A program made the position numbers and the translations under genes. A stretch of DNA of 6,908 nt, from assembly GCA_016928125.1 (NCBI GenBank), contig JAFGLK010000260.1, positions 1-6,908 on the forward strand, given 5' to 3'. Positions 1-4,701 of the stretch are shown here, piece by piece; the first letter of the stretch is position 1; each line of letters begins with the position of its first letter. This stretch comes from Anaerolineae bacterium. Lineage in GTDB: Bacteria; Chloroflexota; Anaerolineae; UBA1429. The notes beneath the pieces were generated by a model. That model was not told the origin of the DNA. It was given only the letters and a program-made list of their open reading frames with translations, and searched no databases.

Positions 1-31
1 TAACCGAAGCCTGAACATCCGTGATCCTCAT
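1..31 (-). CDS. Partial 5' end of a gene, probably enolase-superfamily (mandelate racemase-like) enzyme
   Basis: Only the first ten codons are inside the window; read on the minus strand they give MRITDVQASV. A start is supported by GGGAGG-type Shine-Dalgarno bases at 42-48, about 10 nt upstream of the ATG (29-31), and by a plausible promoter further upstream (88-116). The N-terminus 'M-[RK]-I-T-x-[VL]' is typical of the first beta strand of mandelate racemase/muconate lactonizing enzymes, and the enzyme at 4702-5847 begins MRITKLETL, almost the same. The family assignment therefore rests on ten residues plus the resemblance to that neighbour, so it is tentative; the existence of a gene start here is better supported than its product. 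If correct, it would be another acid-sugar dehydratase or racemase acting in the cytoplasm. Confidence 0.5.
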   Translation of the reverse strand, partial: MRITDVQASV

Positions 32-87
32 CGCCGTTCCATCCTCCCAGCACATATTGCCTCAGCAAGCCCGGCTCAAGCTCGCCA

Positions 88-116
88 AGTATACCTGCGC
101 GCCGCATCAGGGGCAA
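88..116 (-). promoter_or_regulatory. Candidate sigma-70 type promoter for the partial gene at 1-31
   Basis: On the minus strand, TTGCCC (111-116) and TATACT (88-93) are separated by exactly 17 nt. They match TTGACA at 4/6 and TATAAT at 5/6. The predicted start site would lie about 50 nt upstream of the ATG at 31. The site sits downstream of the stem-loop at 174-207, so the partial gene is probably transcribed independently of the FtsK-type operon. Confidence 0.5.
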
Positions 117-173
117 TACCGAGAGCGCAAACACAACGCGCAACCCTCGGCCAGCACAGGGCGCCTAGCAGCT

Positions 174-207
174 GCTGCCGACCGAGTCTGGGCACTCGGT
201 CGGCAGC
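174..207. terminator. 14-bp perfect stem-loop, probable transcription terminator
   Basis: The arms at 174-187 (GCTGCCGACCGAGT) and 194-207 are exact reverse complements, with a 6-nt loop. It lies 85 bp beyond the stop of the small membrane protein gene and just before the promoter of the next minus-strand gene, where a terminator is expected. Neither side carries a clear T-run, so it is not a canonical intrinsic terminator. It could instead act as an mRNA 3'-end stabiliser or a protein-binding site. Confidence 0.45.
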
Positions 208-291
208 GCCAAACTCACGCCAAGCAGAGTCAGGCGCAACTCGCCTCAAAGAAAGCAGATCGGAGGATAGCCACGGCCATGGGTGCGAAAC

Positions 292-609
292 TTAGCGGAT
301 CACGCTGCGCCCGGCGCCGAAAGAGTCGGAGCGAATGACCTTGAGGCTGGGAGCGTCGGGCGTTGCGCGTCGCCGAGGCGCACGCCCGCGTGGCAGTGGC
401 TGCTTGGTCGTCAACTGCAGGGTCTTGTAGGCATAATGGTGCTTGAGGACCCGCAGAACGAGGGCGCCCACCGTGACGAGGAATAGCAGCCAACCCACGA
501 GGACGCCGCGCCAGGGCTGCGGGACCTGGTACACCGCAAAGGCGAGAATCGAGCCCAGAACGGCGAGGTTGACCAGGAATATCCCTCTTGCGGCAGATCC
601 GTTCATCAT
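292..609 (-). CDS. Small two-helix membrane protein with basic C-terminal tail
   Basis: A 105-aa protein I do not recognise as a named family. It has two strongly hydrophobic segments, roughly residues 10-29 and 34-54, joined by a very short turn (VPQPW), so it should form a membrane hairpin. The remaining ~50 residues are polar and rich in arginine and lysine (for example RGRAPRRR near 74-81), which suggests a cytoplasmic tail that could touch nucleic acid or acidic lipid. The ATG at 607-609 is preceded by AGAAGGAG about 9 nt upstream; a second ATG follows immediately, so the start may be one codon later. The gene begins 36 nt after the FtsK-type gene's stop on the same strand, so the two are probably co-transcribed. 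Because that motor lacks the usual FtsK membrane domain, this protein could anchor it in trans; that is inference from adjacency and topology. Confidence 0.75.
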   Translation of the reverse strand: MMNGSAARGIFLVNLAVLGSILAFAVYQVPQPWRGVLVGWLLFLVTVGALVLRVLKHHYAYKTLQLTTKQPLPRGRAPRRRATPDAPSLKVIRSDSFGAGRSVIR

Positions 610-645
610 CGCGCGTTGCTCCTTCTGTGGACTCAGGCAAGTGAA

Positions 646-1998
646 CTAGATCTGCGGCGACCCAGCCTGGGCAGCCTCGATGGCCCGCCGCGCTTTGACC
701 CGATTGTAGCCGCCGCTCTCGAGTTTCGCTCTCGTGAACCGATAGATCCAGTTGGACGAGGGCGGCTCGCCATGCTCCGAGATATACTCCCGTATGCGCT
801 CCACGACGAACGGAGGAATGTCGTCCATGGGTCGCCCTGCCGCAGCGGCCGACGAGGCGTGGCCATCCCAAGCCCCGGCTTCGGTGGCGATCGGCGTTCG
901 CACCGGCAGCCGAGGTGGCCGCGGCGGATAGCGGGCCTGCCAGTGACTTAGGAAGTCATCAGGCACATAGGCGGCCTGGAAGCGGCGCACGTTGGCTCCG
1001 TTCACGGCCACAAAGTCGCCTCGGCCGCGCAAGGTGAAGGCTTGCGAGTCGCTATGCCCCGTTGCGTGGTAGGCTGCCGTCCGATCAGCCACCTTCCCCA
1101 CCAGCCGAACCGGGATGTTGCGCATCGTCAGGGAGCCGAGCTCGCTCGCCAGGGGGTGCTGTGCCCCCAACACCAGGTGAATGCCGGCATGACGACCTGC
1201 CTGGGCCAGCCGCGCGAGGTGATCTCGGATGGTCGAGCTCTGCATGACCAGCTCAGGGACCTCGTCGACGAACACAAAGAGCAGTCCGTGCCGCCTCCTG
1301 CCCAAGGACGCCGCCAGCGCGGCCAGCCCGAGTTCGCAATGCTCCACATCGCCAAAGAGGCCGCCGCGCCACACCGATGGGTGCCCAGACAGAGGCAGGA
1401 AGCCCCCGCTGGGGTCGAAAAGCGCCACGCGCGACCCGCCAATCTTCTGCGCCGAGAGGATCATGGTGCGCATGAGCGTCGACTTGCCGCTGCCCGTCAT
1501 GCCGATGACCGCGGCATGGACGCTGGTGGGCGAGCTCAGGTCAATCACCAACTGCCGATGATCATCGTCGACGCCCAGCAGCAGACTTCCCCGTGGGATA
1601 CCCGGCGCAATCGACCAGGCCTGTTGGAAGGTCACCAGTTGGTCGCTTTCGTCCCCCGGCCTGGGCACTCGCACGTAGACGACATTGCCGTCCACCTCGA
1701 CGGACGCCGTGGGGACGTTCAGCGCATAGGCGAACTGGCCGCTCATCGCCTTGAGGCGATTGAGCACCCTTGGATTCACGCGCAGGCCGTATTTCTCGTA
1801 CTGGGCCGTCACGAGCACCGTTCCCGCCGGCTCGATGTCATCCAGTCGCTTGAGCTCACTGGAGCCGTTCCGATAGGTCACACGTTCCTCGTGCCACAGA
1901 ATGCCGCAGTCCTGGCACACACTGAGAATCCTCTGCATGCGGTCCGAATAGTGCGTGCCGTTGCGTTTTCGATCGAGCGCCGATTTCAGGACATCCAT
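646..1998 (-). CDS. FtsK/SpoIIIE-type DNA translocase without membrane domain
   Basis: A 450-aa hexameric-type DNA pump. An N-terminal segment (about residues 57-112) resembles the FtsK alpha domain: VTAQYEKYGLRVNPRVL followed by a strand ending in VYVRVPRPG. The motor follows: Walker A GMTGSGKST (166-174), DPSGG (195-199), Walker B LLFVFVDE with D245/E246, the RLAQAGRHAGIHLVLGAQHP segment (263-282), and GRGDFVAV (325-332), all typical FtsK landmarks. The last ~60 residues contain GYNRVKARRAIEAAQAG, resembling the recognition helix of the FtsK gamma winged helix. A CQDCG pair lies at C28/C31. There is no transmembrane segment and no long linker, so it is far shorter than cell-division FtsK. 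The ATG at 1998 was chosen because GGCGGAAAG lies upstream; the frame stays open to an ATG at 2178, but those extra 60 residues look non-coding and would cover the promoter. It may act in chromosome handling or in mobile-element transfer. It is divergent from the topoisomerase gene. Confidence 0.87.
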   Translation of the reverse strand: MDVLKSALDRKRNGTHYSDRMQRILSVCQDCGILWHEERVTYRNGSSELKRLDDIEPAGTVLVTAQYEKYGLRVNPRVLNRLKAMSGQFAYALNVPTASVEVDGNVVYVRVPRPGDESDQLVTFQQAWSIAPGIPRGSLLLGVDDDHRQLVIDLSSPTSVHAAVIGMTGSGKSTLMRTMILSAQKIGGSRVALFDPSGGFLPLSGHPSVWRGGLFGDVEHCELGLAALAASLGRRRHGLLFVFVDEVPELVMQSSTIRDHLARLAQAGRHAGIHLVLGAQHPLASELGSLTMRNIPVRLVGKVADRTAAYHATGHSDSQAFTLRGRGDFVAVNGANVRRFQAAYVPDDFLSHWQARYPPRPPRLPVRTPIATEAGAWDGHASSAAAAGRPMDDIPPFVVERIREYISEHGEPPSSNWIYRFTRAKLESGGYNRVKARRAIEAAQAGSPQI

Positions 1999-2035
1999 CG
2001 TGCTTTCCGCCAGTGCCAGAGGGTGTCGAAGGGAA

Positions 2036-2053
2036 TCAGAACAAATGTTCTGA
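2036..2053. promoter_or_regulatory. SOS-box-like palindrome (LexA-type operator candidate)
   Basis: TCAGAACAAATGTTCTGA has two perfect 8-bp arms around AA and contains GAAC-N4-GTTC, the core of the LexA/DinR box known from Firmicutes and Actinobacteria. It lies 38 nt upstream of the translocase ATG and 4 nt downstream of the candidate -10 element (2058-2063), so it would cover the transcription start, the position expected for a repressor operator. The palindrome is seen directly; LexA as the binder is inference. Confidence 0.6.
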
Positions 2054-2057
2054 TGAC

Positions 2058-2066
2058 ATTGTACCA
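2058..2066 (-). promoter_or_regulatory. Candidate extended -10 promoter element for the translocase operon
   Basis: Read on the minus strand this is TGGTACAAT, an extended -10 (TGn followed by TACAAT, 5/6 to TATAAT). No good -35 hexamer is present at 16-18 nt spacing, which is tolerated with an extended -10. The predicted start falls inside the palindrome at 2036-2053. Confidence 0.45.
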
Positions 2067-2118
2067 CAGAGTTATCCCAACTGCCCTGGCAGCGCTGGAG
2101 GCGGTTTTCAAGGGTTAC

Positions 2119-2156
2119 TTTGGGATATGGCTGGCACCAAGAGTGAATATCCCAAA
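2119..2156. repeat. Spaced inverted repeat TTTGGGATAT / ATATCCCAAA
   Basis: Two perfect 10-bp arms (2119-2128 and 2147-2156) are separated by 18 bp in the divergent control region. A third partial copy, TATCCCAA, is at 2073-2080 beside the candidate -10 of the translocase promoter. Repeated TATCCCAA half-sites around a divergent promoter suggest binding sites for a dimeric or cooperative regulator. The regulator is unknown. Confidence 0.4.
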
Positions 2157-2188
2157 TCCCTTGCGATATCGTGTTCACTTGCGGGCGT

Positions 2189-2263
2189 GCGCCGGCGACA
2201 GGGCGGGGGACCCACCTCGGGGCGCTTCGGGGTTCGCGTGGCGGCGAGGAGACCCGCCGGCGC
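2189..2263. other. GC-rich segment with potential for a long stem structure
   Basis: Outer arms GCGCCGGC (2189-2196) and GCCGGCGC (2256-2263) are complementary. In between, GGCGGG (2202-2207) can pair with CCCGCC (2253-2258) and CCTCG (2215-2219) with CGAGG (2245-2249), giving a nested long hairpin with internal bulges. It sits in the gap between the divergent genes, upstream of the topoisomerase gene. It may be a structured RNA leader or small RNA, or just a GC-rich spacer; I recognise no riboswitch or known RNA family. Confidence 0.25.
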
Positions 2264-2280
2264 GGCCCATGCGCTCTCGC

Positions 2281-2309
2281 TTGCGGGATTGGGCCGTCTG
2301 TGCTATCCT
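2281..2309 (+). promoter_or_regulatory. Candidate promoter for the topoisomerase gene
   Basis: TTGCGG (2281-2286) and TATCCT (2304-2309) are separated by 17 nt, with 3/6 and 4/6 matches to sigma-70 consensus. Transcription would begin near 2316, giving a leader of about 65 nt that opens with the hairpin at 2321-2346. This is a modest match, and an upstream promoter is also possible. Confidence 0.35.
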
Positions 2310-2320
2310 TGAGAGTGTCA

Positions 2321-2354
2321 ACCGCGAGAGGTGCTGGACTCGCGGTCTTTTGTT
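2321..2354 (+). terminator. Terminator-like hairpin in the topoisomerase leader
   Basis: ACCGCGAG (2321-2328) pairs perfectly with CTCGCGGT (2339-2346) across a 10-nt loop and is followed at once by CTTTTGTT, a U-rich tract. This is the form of an intrinsic terminator, but it lies upstream of the topoisomerase start with no upstream plus-strand gene to terminate. It may be an attenuator, the end of a short RNA started further upstream, or a stabilising 5' hairpin if transcription starts near 2316. Confidence 0.45.
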
Positions 2355-2367
2355 GGCAGCATAGTGT

Positions 2368-2383
2368 GGGAGTGATCGTCGTG
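2368..2383 (+). promoter_or_regulatory. Ribosome binding site that sets the topoisomerase GTG start
   Basis: GGGAGTGA begins at 2368; GGGAG ends 8 nt before the GTG at 2381. The other in-frame GTG at 2372 overlaps this purine run and has no site of its own. The chosen start places LIHHGVVVPP exactly where eukaryotic TOP1 core domains begin with LEHKGPVFAPP, which supports it. Confidence 0.65.
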
Positions 2384-4603
2384 CTGACGCAGTTGATCCA
2401 TCATGGTGTAGTTGTGCCCCCCTCGCCGGAGCTCTTGGGGCTCACGCTGACGGTGCGGGGTCAAGCTGTGGAGTTGACGCGGAGACTCCAGGAGATGGCT
2501 CTGGCTTGGGCGCTCAAGAAGGATACACCCTATCCTGATGATCCAGTGTTTGTGCGCAACTTTCTTCAGGATTTCGCCGCAGCCTTGGGCGTTGAGGGCA
2601 CGCTGACCCTTGACGAGATCGATTTTCGGGCCTTTTATGCTTATGTGGATGCCGAAAGGGAGCGCAAGGCGGCCATGTCGCGTGAGGAGCGCAGGGCGGC
2701 CGCTGCGGCGCGGCGCGCGGCCCGAGAGGCCCTCAAGGCGAGGTACGGGCACGCGATCGTCAATGGGCAGCGGGTGGAGTTGGGCACCTACCTGGTCGAG
2801 CCGAGCGGCATCTTTATGGGGCGCGGTCAACATCCTTTGAGGGGGCGCTGGAAGCAAGGCGCCTCGGAGAGCGACATCACGTTGAACCTGAGCCCGGATG
2901 CGCCGCGTCCGGAGGGTGACTGGAAAGAGATCATTTGGCAGCCCGACTCGATGTGGGTGGCGCGCTGGGAGGACAAACTGACCGGCAAGCTCAAGTACAT
3001 CTGGCTGGGCGATACGGCGCCCGTCAAGCAGCAGCGGGAGGCGCGCAAATTCGACCGCGCCATGGCTCTCGAGACGCGACTCGATGCGGTGCGTGAGCGC
3101 ATACAGGAGGGCTTGCGCCACGACGATCCGCAACGGCGCATGATCGCGACCGCCTGTTACCTGATCGACGTGCTCTGTCTGCGCGTTGGCGACGAAAAGG
3201 ATCCCGACGAGGCGGATACCGTCGGCGCTACCACCCTGCGCCCCGAGCATCTGCGGATCGATGACGAGGGCACGGTGGAGTTCAGGTTCCTGGGCAAGGA
3301 TTCTGTCGAGTGGCACAAGACCCTCAATCCTCCGCAGGTGGTGCTGGACAGCTTGCGGGACCTGATGGACAACGCGCGGCCCTCCCGCTCGTCGAATGGT
3401 GATGACCGGGGCCATCCGACGCGGGACTTGCCTCAGCTCTTCCCGGATGTGACCAGCCGGGATGTCAACTCCTTCCTGTCGGCCATCGTGCCCGGCCTGA
3501 GCGCCAAGATGTTCCGCACCTACCACGCCACCAGGGCTGTGAGCGACAGCCTGGAGGAATCAAAGACCAGCCCCGAGGATCCCGAGTACGTCAAGTGGCG
3601 AGCCGCCAGCCTAGCGAACACCGAGGCGGCGATCCTGTGCAACCACACCAAGCAGTATCAAGGCAACTGGCAGAATGCCCTGGAAAAATACAAGATCCGA
3701 GAGGAGAAGGCGGTAGAGCGACGCGAGCGCTATCGCACCCAGGTGCGCGAGTGCCGAGAGAAGCTGTCGCAGTTGAGGCAGGAGGCGCGCGAGAAGGTGG
3801 CAGCGGCCAAGACGCCCGCAAGCCAGCAGAAGACGCGCGAGCGTTATCGGAAACGCATCGAGCGCGCCAAGGCGCGCGTTGACGCAGCCATGGGCCGTCG
3901 CGAACGTGCCGAGATCGCTCTGGGAAAGGTCAAGGCTCAACGCCTGATCGCAAGCAAGAAGCGCACCCTCAACCTGAATACGAGCCTCAAGTCTTATATC
4001 GATCCACGTGTCTATTATGAATGGGGCAAGCAGGTCGACTATGACGCGCTGGGGCGCTACTACCCCACGGCCCTGAGGCGCAAGTTTGCCTGGGTCCGCG
4101 CGATGGATGAACAGAACCTCGAGGGGCTCGAGGAGGTCGAGCATATCACGGTGCGACCTTGTATGACCTCTGACCTGGCAGCTGTGGCGGAGTTGATCGG
4201 CGTCGTGCAGCAACATCATGATGAGATCGAGCTGCCTCTGGACAGAGAGGTTCTCGAAGCGGCCTATCTCCCGTCCCTGGAGCAGACCTGGCGCGAGGCC
4301 CTGATCGCAGTGGATGACGGCGAGCGGGTGATCGCGTTCGCCGTGGTTGGCCCCGAGTGGACACGCGACGAACAAGCCTATCTCGATCTACTCTGTCTCA
4401 TCCATCCCGAGCATCGTAGTCCCGCTCTGGCCAGGCTCTTGGCCGTCGAGGTAGAAAACCGAGTCACGGCCTATCAGCTCAACCAACCACGCAGCAAGCA
4501 ACTCGTCCTGTGCCCGTCGGAGGAGACGTGGTACACCAGTGCGCCAGAGCTGGTATCCGAGCTAGGGCTGGATGCCGAGCAGGAGGAGGGGGAAGAAGCC
4601 TGA
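2381..4603 (+). CDS. Eukaryotic-type DNA topoisomerase IB fused to a GNAT-like acetyltransferase domain
   Basis: This 740-aa protein should relax positive and negative supercoils by nicking one strand through a 3'-phosphotyrosine link. It follows the TOP1 layout. The core opens at residue 1 and contains VEPSGIFMGRGQHP (139-152). The catalytic residues are R268 (in CLRVGDEKD), K306 (FLGKDS), R379 (KMFRTYHATRA) and H422 (CNHTKQ). A charged coiled-coil linker (about 430-525) leads to the C-terminal SLKSYIDPR with catalytic Y539, then RRKFAWVRAMDEQN, like the human REKFAWAIDM ending. The human nuclear N-terminal extension is absent. After this comes an extra ~150 residues (about 588-735) starting ITVRPCMTSDLAAVAEL with a later strand-helix unit LCLIHPEHRSPALARLLAVEVE; this reads as a GNAT acetyltransferase fold, although the acetyl-CoA loop is degenerate. 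The typical bacterial topo IB is the much shorter poxvirus-like form, so this is unusual. The upstream gene is a divergent DNA translocase; the downstream gene is convergent. Confidence 0.93.
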   Translation: MLTQLIHHGVVVPPSPELLGLTLTVRGQAVELTRRLQEMALAWALKKDTPYPDDPVFVRNFLQDFAAALGVEGTLTLDEIDFRAFYAYVDAERERKAAMSREERRAAAAARRAAREALKARYGHAIVNGQRVELGTYLVEPSGIFMGRGQHPLRGRWKQGASESDITLNLSPDAPRPEGDWKEIIWQPDSMWVARWEDKLTGKLKYIWLGDTAPVKQQREARKFDRAMALETRLDAVRERIQEGLRHDDPQRRMIATACYLIDVLCLRVGDEKDPDEADTVGATTLRPEHLRIDDEGTVEFRFLGKDSVEWHKTLNPPQVVLDSLRDLMDNARPSRSSNGDDRGHPTRDLPQLFPDVTSRDVNSFLSAIVPGLSAKMFRTYHATRAVSDSLEESKTSPEDPEYVKWRAASLANTEAAILCNHTKQYQGNWQNALEKYKIREEKAVERRERYRTQVRECREKLSQLRQEAREKVAAAKTPASQQKTRERYRKRIERAKARVDAAMGRRERAEIALGKVKAQRLIASKKRTLNLNTSLKSYIDPRVYYEWGKQVDYDALGRYYPTALRRKFAWVRAMDEQNLEGLEEVEHITVRPCMTSDLAAVAELIGVVQQHHDEIELPLDREVLEAAYLPSLEQTWREALIAVDDGERVIAFAVVGPEWTRDEQAYLDLLCLIHPEHRSPALARLLAVEVENRVTAYQLNQPRSKQLVLCPSEETWYTSAPELVSELGLDAEQEEGEEA

Positions 4604-4648
4604 GCCTCGTGCGCGGTGTCCACGTCTCGCCTGATCGCATGTATGGCG

Positions 4649-4689
4649 TGCGTCGCTTTCGGGAAGGGAACCCCGCCGAAAGCGACGCA
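4649..4689. terminator. 14-bp perfect stem-loop between convergent genes
   Basis: The arms TGCGTCGCTTTCGG (4649-4662) and 4676-4689 are exact reverse complements; the 13-nt loop contains GGGAACCC and could extend the fold. It sits 45 nt after the topoisomerase stop and 12 nt after the stop of the convergent enolase-family gene, the classic place for a bidirectional terminator. The plus-strand side is followed by a weak ACTTTGT; the other side has no T-run. Confidence 0.65.
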
Positions 4690-4701
4690 ACTTTGTGCGT
4701 T

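Noticed and set aside
21..338. 105-residue plus-strand open frame at the left edge
   Set aside because: Runs through the 174-207 stem-loop and into the antisense of the membrane protein gene; no ribosome site and no domain.
1999..2178. 60-residue N-terminal extension of the FtsK-type protein
   Set aside because: It would span the extended -10, the SOS-like palindrome and the inverted repeat, and the residues do not look family-like; the ATG at 1998 has an upstream purine-rich site.
2189..2263. Cyclic-di-AMP (ydaO-type) riboswitch suggested by GGGGGACCCACC and a later GGGG run
   Set aside because: The conserved 3' core (like AACCCGUCAGCUAACCUCGUAGGC) and the GGGUGAAUC element are missing; resemblance is limited to G/C runs.
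1042..2364. Long plus-strand open frame opposite the FtsK-type gene
   Set aside because: His/Arg/Pro-rich composition of an antisense shadow in GC-rich DNA; the minus-strand product has clear Walker motifs.
2171..2380. 70-residue N-terminal extension of the topoisomerase from an ATG at 2171
   Set aside because: The frame is open, but the residues are low-complexity Arg/Gly-rich, cover the candidate promoter and hairpin, and have no ribosome site; homology to TOP1 starts right after the GTG at 2381.
2318..3526. Long minus-strand open frame opposite the topoisomerase
   Set aside because: Antisense shadow with no recognisable domain; the plus strand encodes conserved catalytic residues throughout.
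3611..4375. 254-residue minus-strand open frame opposite the topoisomerase linker and GNAT region
   Set aside because: Leu-rich shadow of the charged coiled-coil on the other strand; no ribosome site or family resemblance.
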